The notes under the pieces: model-generated
Seen by the model: only the letters and a program-made list of their open reading frames with translations
What the model was told of the DNA's origin: nothing
The model's database searches: none
Position numbers and translations under genes: made by a program
Part shown: positions 34,873 to 45,983 of the stretch, piece after piece
Layout of the letters: every line of letters starts with the position of its first letter
Numbering within the stretch: position 1 is the stretch's first letter
Origin: Golubevia sp. BC0850
Lineage: Eukaryota; Basidiomycota; Exobasidiomycetes; Golubeviales; Golubeviaceae
Reading direction: 5' to 3'
NCBI GenBank assembly: GCA_012976225.1
Contig: JAAVVG010000014.1
Span: 682,001 to 746,000, forward strand
Length of the DNA stretch: 64,000 nt

Positions 34873-36327
34873 TCAGACTTTGCATCTCTTCACTTTATTT
34901 TTCTCAGCGACGTAAGACTTTTCGCTTGTGAGACAAGCGAGCCACGAACCTCTTTGAATCACAAAGTGAACTAACTGGGCTTTCATTTCTTCAATTTGCT
35001 CCAATGATGTTGCAAGAGAAGGCGAGACATGGAACAAACGGAGGCTAGCAACCGTGTAATGAAACGATTGACATCGAGAAGTGGAAATCAGATCGGAAAG
35101 GTCTAGATGTGCCTGGATAGACACCGCTTCTTCATAGAGCTTCACGAGTCGGAGATTGACAGCTGAGAGAGAGGAGAGGGAAATGACGACGCATCGAATG
35201 AGCGATGAGCCAGGTCCTCCGGATTTGTTTCCCCCTTGCACCCACATCTATACTCACGTTGACAAAACTATTTCATTTAAATCGGCAGTCAAACGATTCT
35301 CCAAACTGTAAAACTTTGGGACTGCTCCAGATTTGCGCAGTGTCAGGCTTACTGAACCCTCCACCTGATTTTCGTACAGCTCCTCGAATTGCGCTTCTAC
35401 CTCTCTTCGTGCTAGGCGTGACTGGTGTTTTAAGTAATCTTCCCAGTCCCAGACACTAGCCCAACTTTGATCCTCCTCATCTACATCTTCATCTTCATCT
35501 TCAGTGTCCCATTCTTCATCGTGAGGGGGATCAAAGTCTTGGAGGTCCCAAAGATCAGCTGCTTCTGTGACTCTTTTCAAAAAGTCAACTCTTAGAGTAC
35601 GCAAGACATCCGAGACCGTGATTGCAGAGTCGTCAAGTTGAGCTTTCAAAGCGAGGAGTTCTCCACCCGTTTCTTTGCAATAGCTTCCTTCTTTGACACT
35701 ATACATTTCGCTATTCCTACAGAAATCTCTCAGCTCTTGGCACTTCCAGATTGTTCCTAGTAGTTTGATAGTGTTGGCTGTTGAAAGGGAAACGGGGATC
35801 ATGAGTGAGAGATGTCAGTGGGAGGAAAGGAGTAGGCTCATGAGATAATGAACTCCTCAGACAATCAGCTGAGCGCGACGCTTACTTGGAGGATTCGTGG
35901 CATTATGCTGGCCAATTTCAAACATCTCCAGGACTTGAGTCTCCCTAAAACTCTCCAGCGAGCCACCGAATCCCTTGGTTCTTCTGTTCTCTGCGCTCTC
36001 CTCATAGGTTGCTACAAAAACGAAAGAGGAGAAGAAAGGATGCATTTGAATTATTGATCCCTCTTCGAAGTTGCTTTCTAGAAGAAGTTGGCTGAAGGGT
36101 GCTCTGAAGAGCTTCTCTTGGCTTGCACGAGTCTCTAAGCATTGAAGTAAGAACTTGCTGACCCTCTTGATCCTGTTGAGGTCGAAAAAGTCGAGATAAG
36201 AGAATGCCCTGATCCAAACATCAGCGGGAAGAGATTGTCCGTTGAAGGTGCAGGTTGGAACAAGGCCAAAGTGAGTCCTCCAACGACAAGTTGAGTAGCA
36301 CCAGGCAGTCGTGATCCCATTCCGCAC
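34873..36327 (-). CDS. F-box protein, ends of model uncertain
   Basis: Exon 35887-36327 (approximate ends) encodes an F-box: SLPADVWIRAFSYLDFFDLN, then RIKRVSKFLLQCLETRASQE and LFR. Splicing at a GTAAGC donor near 35886 into 35801 gives NPPTNTIKLLGTIWKCQELR, continuing with a strongly acidic loop (DTEDEDEDVDEEDQ) to ENRLTADLNEIVLST. The chain either stops at 35254 or splices across about 213 nt into a C-terminal block (RLFHVSPSLATSLEQIEEMK) that ends at 34873. No in-frame ATG precedes the F-box: the first codon of the open frame is GTG directly behind a CAG acceptor, and the candidate upstream exon lacks an ATG. So the gene may use an unseen first exon or be 5'-damaged. Function, if any, is substrate choice for an SCF ubiquitin ligase. 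Confidence 0.5.
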
Positions 36328-36399
36328 TGAGAGTGAGAAAACAGAGTAAGTGAGTGAGGACGTTCAGACCAAAGATGAAGAGGGATAACTCACTGGCTG

Positions 36400-36952
36400 A
36401 TCGAAGAAAAATTGTCGAGTAGAGAGGGTGATGTGAGGGAGAAGAAGAGAGAGGATCTTAATATTGAACTTTTCTCATCCTCGCTCAAGCCGAGTCGCGC
36501 GCTCCTTTCCTACAATAAAGAAGAGGTCTCTGTCAAAAACCCCTTTCTCATCTGCTTCGAAGAGGGGAATGAGATTATGATGCTGTAATCAGCTAAGATG
36601 AAAGGTCAACACAGCTCTGAGGCTCTTCTTCCTCTCGACTTCAAAAGCACCCTCGTCACTTGAGCTTAAGGTTTCACTTGGCCCGTCAAAAAGCTTGAGC
36701 TCTGTCCCTTAGAAAGAGTCGCTCGATGAGATTTCCAAGTTCTCGTATTCAGGCAACGATAAAGATACAAAGACCAGAAAGTCTACAAGGTTTCTGATGT
36801 CGGCAAGCCAAAACCACAAATTTCTTCTTCCTTGACTTTCCCTTACTACTCTTTTGCGATTATAACTTCCGCACATTCCCTGTCATGTTCTTTAAAGTGA
36901 TTCCGATCCTCTTCAGTTCGCAAAAGTATCCTTCTAATTTGCCTTCCATTCT
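36400..36952. other. Intergenic between F-box gene 5' side and PDI 3' end
   Basis: About 550 bp with no supported gene. It should hold the F-box gene's leader or first exon and the PDI 3' UTR. Confidence 0.45.
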
Positions 36953-38857
36953 CTACAACTCTTGTCTAACGATTCTCTCCTCCCCATCTCCAGGATGAGA
37001 TTTCCCATCAGCTCCCTTATTCTTCTGATTTTCCCTAGCAGCTTGGTTCCTATCAGCAAAAGTCCTCTTCTTAAAAGTGCTCAAGATGTTTGATTTCCTT
37101 TTGATTTCATCCAATTTCTTAGCTGCTAACAAAGAAGTGCCATCAGTATGTTTCTTAATGATTGAACTTAGTCTATTAGTTTCCTTTTCTAGCCAAGTGG
37201 CGTCTGAGGAGATTTTGTCCATGACCTTTGAAAGGTTGAGACGGAATCAAAGGAGAGGTAGGGGGGTCAGATGAATAGAACAAGAACTGGACGCGAAGAG
37301 AGACTAAGAAGACCACTCTTGAGATGAGATTTAGGAGAAAAGTCCAGAAAAGTATAAGAGATACTCACCCTGGTATAATAATCAGCAGCCTTATTTTTCT
37401 CCTCAGTGGCATTCACGCTACTTCTCATAGTATCAACAAACTTTTTAGCTTCTTCAACCAACTCAGTTCTATTTTTCAAATCTTCAGTTGAATAGAATCT
37501 GGAAGCTAAAGAATCCATAGAAGGTAACCTTCCTGCTAATTCGGATAACATTCCTCCAGCAGTTCGATAGGAGAAACATTTCTCGTTTAGGAATTGAATC
37601 AGAGCTGCTTCGGTTCTTGAACCTGAATAAGGAGTTGAAGGTTTTTGAGAAGAATCTCCGGCTGGGAAGAACTGAGATTGGAGGAGAGATGAAGGGGAAA
37701 GAGGGGGGGGGTTAGAGGTGGAGGGAAAGGAAGGGGAGGAGGCATGCAGGAATTGCAAGAGAAGGAAATCTCACCAAAAGAGTTGGATATCCAGAAACTC
37801 CGTGATGTGTTGCGATAACTTTATGAGCTGGTTCGTCAGCGTTGAATTGAGCTACGACACACTGCGGAAAGAGAAAAGGAAAAGTTGAGAAGGTCGAGAG
37901 GATGAGCAGAGTCGGTGGAGGTGAGGCTTTGCTACAACCCTATCGGCCCACTCACGTTGTCATCTCCTTCGAAGTCTTTAGCTACTTGCTCATAGATTGG
38001 AGCCAAATTCTTGCAATGGCCACACCAAGGAGCGTAGCTAGAGAGAGTGGAGGGAGGAGATAAAGGAGATAAGGTTTAGGATTTAGCTCTCTCTTTTGAG
38101 CTACGTCGACTGAATCAAAGGTTGAATTTTGCTTTCCGAATCCCAGTCAAGCCCGATGAAGCTGTCCTCATCCAGACCTTGAAGCTACGAGCATCATCCC
38201 TTCGAACCTTCCCCATCCCCATCCCCAGCCTCCAATACTCACAATTCAACCAAAACATTCTTATGCTTGTCCATGACGATATCCTCAAAGTTCTTATCAG
38301 TCAACTGAACAGCCACCTTAGCAGTAGTTTCCTTTGTCACCTTTGATTTAATCCTTGTCTTTTCAGTGATGAACTTGGAAAGAGAATCCAAATCTCTTGG
38401 ACCTTCATAAGGGATTGGATCTGAAGAATTCTCTGAGAACCATAACAGAGTTGGGAAACCTTTGATGGAGAACTTTTGAGATAACTTTCTATTGGAATCA
38501 CCATCTACTTTGCCAATGATCAACTTGTCTTTCTTGTTTGAGAAAGTGTCTGCTAATTGTTCGTAGATTGGTGCTAATTTTTTGCAGTGACCACACCAGG
38601 GAGCGAAGAATCTGAATGGAAGGGTAACAATGATAGTTAGTGGATTAGAAATCAGATTGAGAGGGATGGAGTAAGGCCGATGGACTGTTACATTGCTCTA
38701 CTCACTCTACCAAAGCAGGTCTATCCTTTCCAATTTGCTTATCGAATTCATTCCCTTTGGTTAAATCCAACACGTTTGATTCCGGTTTTGACTTTCCAGC
38801 TGAAACTATTGACACGATTGCCAACAGTAGGGTTAAAACGATTGCAATTAACTTCAT
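36953..38857 (-). CDS. ER protein disulfide isomerase, ERp38/P5-like (Trx-Trx-ERp29C)
   Basis: Oxidative folding enzyme of the ER lumen. Exons 38706-38857, 38243-38611, 37956-38037, 37775-37861, 37369-37671 and 36953-37225 give 421 aa. A signal peptide ([19 protein letters not shown]) leads into two thioredoxin domains, with active sites [16 protein letters not shown] (C57, C60) and [16 protein letters not shown] (C179, C182), each with its cis-proline loop ([16 protein letters not shown]). A helical ERp29-type C-terminal domain follows (LIQFLNEKC to about 390). The last residues are RQEL, in the position of an H/KDEL retrieval signal. All six phases agree. It diverges from JJJ1 with 137 bp between the start codons. 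Confidence 0.92.
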
Positions 38858-38994
38858 CTTGTCTTAAAAGTGTTGAAGTTGGAGAGGGAGAAGTGATAGC
38901 GTATAGCAAGTTCTCATTAGCCTGCCTCCATCTTCAAACCGTCACCGTCTTCAAATTAATTGATTCTTTCGAGTTCCTTTTATCTTTTGTTTAA
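38858..38994. promoter_or_regulatory. 137-bp shared divergent promoter, PDI / JJJ1-ChaC
   Basis: Start codons of an ER folding enzyme and of a J-protein face away from each other here. I see no clear heat-shock or unfolded-protein element; the JJJ1 half is AT-rich with TTCTTTCGAGTTCC. Confidence 0.4.
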
Positions 38995-41900
38995 ATGGGA
39001 GCTTCTCAATCTAAAGGAACTGGAACTGGCTCAAATGGCACGAGCGGTCCATTGGATTATTATCAGGTCTTAGAAATCGAGGTGGAAGCAACACAGGAAG
39101 AAATCAAGAAGGCTTACAGGAAGTGAGTAATGAGTAATGACTAGCGGTCTACTCTCTTTTAGATCTTCATTCAAGCATTAAACTATCTTTCATCTGCTGA
39201 TTATCTGGAGGTCCACCTTCATTCCTTCCTTTGCATTCAGGCTAGCCCTCAAGAATCACCCAGACAAGAACCCAGACGATGTAGAAGGTGCTAACAAGAG
39301 ATTCAGGGATATTGGAGCTGCTTACGAGGTGTTGAGTGATGAGACAGAGAGAGCCTGGTATGATCGACATAGAGATGAGCTATTCAATGCAGGTTAGTAA
39401 AATGATGGACAGAGAGAACAGGATCAACAGCAGATGGAATCGAATGGAGTGGGGTAGTCATGATTTCTCCCCTCCAGGTTGAAGTAATTTCCTGACAGGT
39501 TTTCTAAGATGAGCTTCGGAGCTTACTACTCGGGTTCTCACAGCGTCGAGAATAGACAGAGAGGAGACGCAGCTTGGAGCCTCCTCCTAAATCAGTGCTG
39601 AGCTTCTAGAGCTCCCTTGCCCTTCCACTTTGTTCTGACATATCTCATCTTTCTTCAAACCACAGGCGAGGAAGAAGAAGAGCTAGACGCCTCCACCTTC
39701 CAAGATTTCGTGTCAGGAAGATCTCAACCTTCAGCACCAACTTCCAATTCAGCTGGATTAACAGTTCGACATTTATTCAGGTTCATGGATTCATCTTTAT
39801 GTTCCTCTTCCAACTTAAAGCCACCTTCATGTGACGATTCAGGTTTCTATGGAACTTATCGTAGACTCTTCGAAAGGCTATCACAAGAAGAAGTCAAAGC
39901 TTCACCTTATCCAAACGATCCACCTTCTTCACCTCTAGATGTATCTGACTTCCCAACTTTCGGTTATAGCTATAGTATCTATTCAAAGAAGAAAGGAGAA
40001 GAAGGATCAGGAGAAGAGATCAAAGATTTCTATTCTTTCTGGTTGAACTTTTCAACTCGAAAATCTTTTGGTTGGAAAGATCAATATAAGATTAACGAAG
40101 CTCCTGATAGAAGAGTCAGAAGACTTATGGAGAAGGAAAACAAAACTGCAAGAGAGAATGGGAGAAGAGAATACAATGACACTGTTAGAACGTTGGTTTC
40201 ATTTGTTAGGAAAAGAGATCCTAGATTTGTGAAATACCAAACTGATCACGCTCCTGGTGGAGAGGTTTATAAGGCTCAAATCGCTGCCAGACAGAAAGAA
40301 ATCAATCAGAAAGCTAAAGAAAGAGAGGAGGCTGCTAAGGCTTATAGAGAAAGTGAGAGGAAAGCAAATGGCAATGGCAATGCTGGCTGGAATGCTGGGT
40401 TTGATGATGGGTTGGATAGTGAATTCGAAAGTGAAGAGGAAGAGGACTCTCATTCTGATGATGATCAGGATGTAGAAGAAGATGAAGACGATCAGGAGGA
40501 CGATGAAGATGGAGAAGAGCAAGAAGAGGGAAATGGAGTCGATCCAAATTCCATGGGAGCAGAAAACGCTTCTGGTGGTTGGGATTGCGTCGCTTGCGAC
40601 AAGATCTTTCAGAATGAAAAGACTTGGTTAAATCACGAAAAGAGTAAGAAACATAGACAAGCTGTGTGGAGATTAAAGAAGGAGATGAGAGCGGAGGAGA
40701 AAGAATTACAAAAGCTGGAGAAAGAAGAAACTCTGGATAAAAAGATCGAGGAAGAAATCGAGGAGAAGATTGAAGGAGATGAAGTTTTGAGTGGGAATAT
40801 TGAAGCCATGGGATTAGAAGATTATGGAGAAGAAGACGAGGCTTTAGATCTGGAAGGACTGGAAGTTTCCGCTGGATTCTCTATCCCTTCAAATGAGATC
40901 GACGAGATGAATGAAAAGAATGCAAAGAAGCAGAAAAAGAAAAACAAGAAGAAGAGAGGCGGTCAAAATTTAGCTTTGGACGAAGATGGATATTTTGCTG
41001 AACGACTGGAGAGTTTGAAAAAGGGAGAGAATGAAATCAAGGTGGAACCAGATCAAGAAGTTGAAGAAGACCTCAATGAAAAAGCTTCACAGAAAATGGA
41101 AAAGAAGAAAGGAAATCCAAAGACGAAGAGTGAAGTGGTTGAAGATGAGAAAGATTTAGATTCTAAAACTGGAATCAAAAATTCCAATCGAGATTCTCAA
41201 AGAGAGACTGCCACTTCAACTCCAGAACCGAGACGAGGAAATACTGGAACTACAACACCTGCAGTCGATCAAACAGCTCATCTTCTACCTCCTTTAGGTG
41301 AGAGGCCAGAAGGATCTTTTGACGTCTTTGGTTATGGCTCTTTAATCTTCAAGCCACCTCCTCACGTCATTGGAAGAACTCCAGGTTTCATCAAAGGTTT
41401 CGCTAGAAGATTTGCTCAATCCAGTATCGATCATCGAGGTACACCTTCGAGACCTGGTAGAGTTGTAACTCTGGTTTCATCTTCAGATTGGCATCAATTC
41501 AAAGAAGCAGAAGATGTACCAGAAGGTGATATCGTCTGGGGGGTCAGTTGGACGATCGATCCCAAATTTGCGAAAGAAGTTAGAGATTATCTAGACGATC
41601 GAGAAAAGAATGGTTATAGTCCTACTTATGATAACATTTATGGTATCGATTCTAAGACTGGCCAGGAAGTCATATTGATTAGAGATGCTTTGATCTATGT
41701 TGGATTGGTGGGCAATCCTGCTTTCGTTGGACCTTCTAATTTAGATTCACTTGCTGAAAGAATCGTGAGCTGTAAAGGTCCTAGTGGTCCAAATGACGAA
41801 TACGTTCTGAACTTGGCTAAAGCTATCAGGAAATTAAGTCCAGATACTAAAGATAGTCATCTATTCACTTTGGAAGAGAAAGTTTTGGCTCTAAAGGAGA

Positions 41901-42199
41901 GAGCTAGGAAAGAAGAGGAAAAGAAAGAAGGATGGAAAACTTCAACCGTAAAGGAGGATCTAGATTCAACCCCTCCTCAAGGAAAGAAAGCTAGAAGAAA
42001 CAAGAAAGAAAAGGAAAAAGAAAAAGAAACTTGTAACGTTTGCTCAACTGGTTTTGAATCTAGGTCTAAACTTTTCGTTCATATTAAGGCAACTGGCCAT
42101 GCTTTGGCTCCTAATCAAGGAAGAGGTGGTCTCGATTCTGATGAAGAGGGGACAAGATCGGCCGGAGGCAGAACTGGGAAGAAGAAGGGGAGAAAGTAG
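38995..42199 (+). CDS. JJJ1: JJJ1/DNAJC21 J-protein with an embedded ChaC gamma-glutamylcyclotransferase domain
   Basis: Exons 38995-39122, 39241-39392 and 39666-42199 give 937 aa. Residues 18-90 are a J domain with HPD at 49-51. Then comes the JJJ1-specific region ([52 protein letters not shown]), an acidic stretch, and a first C2H2 finger from C401 ([19 protein letters not shown]). From about residue 643 to 850 a complete ChaC domain follows: [14 protein letters not shown] (GYGSL at 649-653), [20 protein letters not shown], and [10 protein letters not shown] with the catalytic-position glutamate E740. A second C2H2 finger ([19 protein letters not shown] from C883) and a Lys-rich tail then finish JJJ1 in its usual way. 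JJJ1 acts with Hsp70 in 60S subunit maturation; ChaC enzymes cleave glutathione. No stop, frame change or splice site separates the parts. Confidence 0.93.
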
Positions 42200-43417
42200 A
42201 AGAACAGAATTTGAGAATCATTTAGAGAATCTTCATCCCGCATTTCATCAACTTACATTTGTAACATCAATTTAGAATAGCACGCTTTACCATCGTTTGC
42301 TCAGCTTGATGATCGAAGATTATAGAGACGCTCAAGTGGAAGCGATTCAATCTGTCGACGCTCTCCCCAGAGGATTGAATGCGCAAGTTAACCCTCGAGC
42401 TCGCTCAATGTAGATTTCTCTTGTCCACTTGAAGGACAACCACGACCGTACGACCGTCGAGCTCAGCTTGTGTTTTGTGTTTGACTTCCGCAGCTGTCAC
42501 TGCATCTTTTTCGATTCTCGACTGGACAGCACAACATCGTCGTTTCATCTCAATTCTACTCCCAGTCAATCCACGGAGATCTTGATAGCAGAGCAGAGGT
42601 AGGTAAGAGGACCAAACCGAAGTGGATAGATTCCGAGATACTGAAGATGAGGGATTAAATTGGCTGGACATAGTGCGAAGGAAACGATTGACTGGGGCGA
42701 GGAGCTTGGTGAAAGGGAATGGAAGATGGTTGAAGAAGCCATTCAACCATAGATTGGGAGTGAAAAAGGATTTGACCATGGTGTTGACAGCGACATTGAA
42801 CCCACAAGACTGAGGAATCATTAAGGAATTGGAGAATGAGACGAGCTTGTTGGAACTGGGAGAATCACGGAAGAGCTGTGCGAACTCAGAGAAAGGAGAA
42901 AGGAAAGACGTTTGAATCTTGAAAGGCGGTACGTTACAACTTCGAATCAGGAACTGAGCGGGAAATGAATCGGAGGATGAGTGCTAGGAGGACTTCCATC
43001 TTGTGAGTCTTAACATCTTTTGAGATTTCAGTTTCGGTTTATTTGAGAATCGATTTGACCTCTTGCTGTGATATAATTTGAAGATCGAGCTGCTGTAAAC
43101 CAACTCCTAGGGTTAGAAGTACTTGCTGATAGGCTAGATGATGGGTCGACTGAGTGGCTTGAGAAGATTTTGACGGAGGTTCAGCTGGATTTCAAGTAAA
43201 CGGTTCGATCGCTTGAGCCTACGAGAAGACTTTGACGAGCTGGCATGAGGGAAGTGCAATCGATTCGGCTACTTCGACTGCTTTGACCTTCAGCTGCGAC
43301 GATGGTCGATGGGGACAGGAGAAAGAGACGTCAGATTCGATCAAACTGTGAAATGTGAAAGTTGTTCACCTGCGGGAGAGTTCACATCATTTGTTTGAAC
43401 TCACAAAAAGTGCCGCT
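42200..43417. other. Gene-poor stretch at the left of the accessory island
   Basis: About 1.2 kb downstream of JJJ1. The only sizeable frame is on the minus strand (42405-42821, ATG at 42821, 138 aa, Arg/Ser-rich, no recognised family). It has no splice context and no evident domain, so I do not call it a gene. Confidence 0.4.
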
Positions 43418-44437
43418 TTAAATCTCGACTTCCCAAGTCTGTGGCTCTGAACCCCAGTCCGCAACCTCTTCCACCAGATCTCGAAAATGATCCACAGCTT
43501 CAGCAGAGTGCTCTTCGAAGTGGATGACTAGCTTTTGGAGAGGCTCCATCTTCACACTCTCCACTTCCACTCCACTTTCCACATTGTCTCTTCTTGCTCT
43601 GAGCAGAGCTAAGGAATTTCCCCAAGTCTGATCCTTCAAATTTTAGGACTTGAAGATTTGGACATCTAGCAGAGAGAAAGGACCAATCAATCAGATAGAC
43701 AGAGTACCCAGAGCTCAGAGATCGATGGTAGATTTAAAAGAAGACCATCGTAGTAGAGCTTCAAGGTTGGAATCGAAGCAGTGGAAGCTCTTCTTCATTT
43801 GCTCTCTTGCGAGTCTCCATATAGAGATGTTTGAGTGATTGAGATGGTTGGAGAAGTGCCATCCTCTAAGTGGAATGAGTATTCACCTGTTCACCTCTGA
43901 GAGAGGTGAGGGTTTGGAAGAGATGAGGATGACTGACATGGAGACGAATTGAGGATCTCAATGTGAAAGTAGAGATCCAGAGAACTTGAAGAGGTTGAGA
44001 ATTGATTGGACTTTACTGTAGTAGACGAACCCTGGTTGAGATTGGACCTGTGGCCCGAAAGTCGACCAAGTTAGGAAGTCCGTACAGTAGTGAGTGAGAG
44101 AAGTGATCGAAAGCTTGGGAGTAGAAGACCAAATTCCTCATATTGACGATTGACATCGTCTCTTTGGATCTACGAAGGGCTGAACTGAATTGCGTGAAGT
44201 CTTGATCGTAGGTGTGTTTGATCTTCAACGTGATTTCTTCCAGTGTTGTTGACCCACTCTTCTCATCGAATTGATCTACCACTTCTTGAATCTGCTCTAG
44301 TCTTCGCCCTTATAACTCTAATTTTCTCCAGAAGATTCTATTCTCATCAATCAACTTTCACCACAACTTGCAAACTTCCCTAGCTTTGACCACGTCTCTC
44401 GGCTCTAATCTCTTGAAGCTGTTGAGAAGAGTCTGAG
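43418..44437. repeat. Inverted repeat, left arm (about 1.02 kb)
   Basis: Coordinates in this arm and the right arm add up to 95363 at every landmark checked (43418/51945, 43650/51713, 44013/51350, 44282/51081, 44401/50962), so there is no net indel across the arm. The 174 bp between 43839 and 44012 are identical by eye. Differences cluster at the outer end (43418-43480), and homology fades beyond 44437. Confidence 0.9.
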
Positions 44438-44465
44438 AAGGTACGACTTCGTTGATAAATCTCAT
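43418..44465 (-). pseudogene. F-box/LRR pseudogene, left copy
   Basis: The ATG at 44465 opens MRFINEVVPSQTLLNSF, then KRLEPRDVVKAREVCKLW, a clear F-box. The frame is closed by TGA right after CKLW and by TAA some 20 codons later, then continues as VDQFDEKSGSTTLEEITLK and MSIVNMRNLVFYSQAF to a third stop near 44013. LRR-like remnants follow in shifted frames, and the family C-terminus KLVIHFEEHSAEAVDHFRDL appears at 43418-43639. From 43418 to about 44437 it pairs, without indels in the parts compared, with the plus-strand copy at 50926-51945. Both early stops are shared by the two copies. Confidence 0.75.
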
Positions 44466-44873
44466 CTTCCTGGGTGATTGAGCATAAACGATCGAATGGA
44501 TTTTGTAGTAGGCTTCTTAATGAGCCAAGGGACTTTGACCGAGAAGGGAAAGGGGCGAAAAGAGTCAGATAGGTCAGCAGCAACCTCAGCATCACTATCA
44601 AGGTGAACAATAAGAGACTTACTTGAACTCTAGAGAAGTGAAGAGTGCAGAAAAATCAGGGAGAAGGCAAGGCTTTAGGATTGGACTCGACTCGATTTGA
44701 AGGAGAAGCTCTGAGGTCAGAATCCGGAGAATTCCTCTAAGTTTGTACGCTAGAGCTGACTCAAAAGAACCGAATTAGTTAAAGAAGATGCTTTCTTCTT
44801 GAGTGACAGATACAAGAAGACAAAAGAAGAGGACAAGTTAGAGGTTTGAAAAAATCTTGAATCCACCTCTTAC

Positions 44874-45008
44874 ATTTGATGAACCGCCTCTGTTAGTTCT
44901 CGAGGATTGAGGATACGGATGTGGATTTCTTGGTTTCGGTTCTGGAAGTCCTAATTCTTTGCGTAAAGCGGAAGGAAGCTGCGTAGTCAACTTCTTGAAG
45001 GGGGCCAT
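44874..45008 (-). pseudogene. Orphan first exon, possibly of an Sgd1/NOM1-like gene
   Basis: 45 codons from the ATG at 45008 to a good donor (AAT|GTAAGAG) read MAPFKKLTTQLPSALRKELG, then LPEPKPRNPHPYPQ and NRGGSSN. The LPSALRKELG start followed by a basic glycine-rich stretch resembles the N-terminus of fungal Sgd1/NOM1 (MIF4G nucleolar protein), but the match is short. No continuing exon is visible before the F-box copy at 44465. It is either a truncated gene fragment or a gene whose later exons I cannot see. Confidence 0.3.
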
Positions 45009-45599
45009 CACTTTTAGAGAAGAGAGTTGGAAAGCAAGAATGCAAAGCTATTGAAGCCAAAATCAAATTCGACACAGCCTCACAACAGACCTCAGGTGCC
45101 GACTTTCTTTGAAAGCTCTTCCTTCTCTTCTATTTTCATCGATGATGAAGTCTGTCTCCTTGTCAGGAACAAGTTCAATTCATTGCGAGAAGATAGCCAG
45201 TCTACAGGCAGACAGAGGGTCACAAGGATAAGCCGACGGCAGGTCGAGGTCTAAGGACAATTGCGAGGCATTCTCTCGAGAGAAGGGTGATTGAAAGTAG
45301 AAAATTTGGTTTGATTAAACTTGAGAAAGAAATTATACAAAGAAGCAAAGCTGAAACAAAAGCCAAAAGCGGAGACAACAACTTTTTGGAAGAGTTTCTG
45401 CAGTTGGATTTGAGAGTGACGATTGTCCATTACTTCTCTCATTATCGAAGCTCACAAAAAAGCAATTGCCTATATGAAATGATATACAAGCATGGAAAAA
45501 GATCTCCAGTCTAGATCTGAAAAAATTATAAAGCCGAAGGAAGAAGGAATCAAATTGGCAACCTCATAATCGTAGTTGAAAGTAAGCCTCCCAAAAGTG
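45009..45599. other. Spacer in accessory island, nothing recognised
   Basis: 590 bp with short frames on both strands (45027-45254 on plus, 45251-45442 on minus) that lack family resemblance or splice context. Confidence 0.4.
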
Positions 45600-45983
45600 T
45601 TACAATTTAATCAACCACATTTCTGGATTACAAATACTTTTCTCTTTTTCTTCACTTTTTTCTAAACTTTCTATACAATCCCATGCTCTTTGCAAATCGA
45701 GTTCGTTAAGTATATCATCTTTCTCCCAACTATAAATGAACATTCCAGTAACATAACCTCTTCTACTACAACAATCGACTGCCAAAGTTTCTTCTGGTTC
45801 TAATTTGGTAATCAGCATTATCACGTCAGTTTGTCCAGGTAATTTAGCCATTTTGTCAAAAACCTTTTGGAAAGTTTCTAAATTCCCACCGCAAGATGGC
45901 CAATATACCTGGTTGTCTATCCAAGCTTCACAAACACTGATCAACCTGTCTCTACTGGATTCTATCTCAGTTTTCGTTCTCAT
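45600..45983 (-). CDS. Orphan 127-aa protein, unknown function
   Basis: A single intronless frame from a real ATG at 45983 to 45600. The product is 127 aa, acidic, rich in Glu, Lys and Trp: it opens MRTKTEIESSRDRLISVCEA and contains WIDNQVYWPSCGGNLETFQK, DVIMLITKLEPEETLAVDCC and MFIYSWEKDDILNELDLQRA. I do not recognise a family. Predicted secondary structure by eye is mixed alpha/beta with no membrane segment and no signal peptide. Its length without stops in this decayed neighbourhood and its normal-looking composition argue that it is, or recently was, a gene. It lies between the inverted F-box arms. It could also be the C-terminal exon of a larger broken gene. Confidence 0.4.
   Translation of the reverse strand: MRTKTEIESSRDRLISVCEAWIDNQVYWPSCGGNLETFQKVFDKMAKLPGQTDVIMLITKLEPEETLAVDCCSRRGYVTGMFIYSWEKDDILNELDLQRAWDCIESLEKSEEKEKSICNPEMWLIKL

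Noticed and set aside
41096-41950. ChaC as a separate nested gene within JJJ1
   Set aside because: The frame is continuous, no Met lies near the ChaC start, no stop ends it, and the JJJ1 second finger follows directly. A fusion explains it better, though an internal promoter cannot be excluded.
42405-42821. 138-aa minus-strand frame as a gene
   Set aside because: It has an ATG, but composition is Arg/Ser-rich, there is no family resemblance or splice context, and the region is otherwise decayed.
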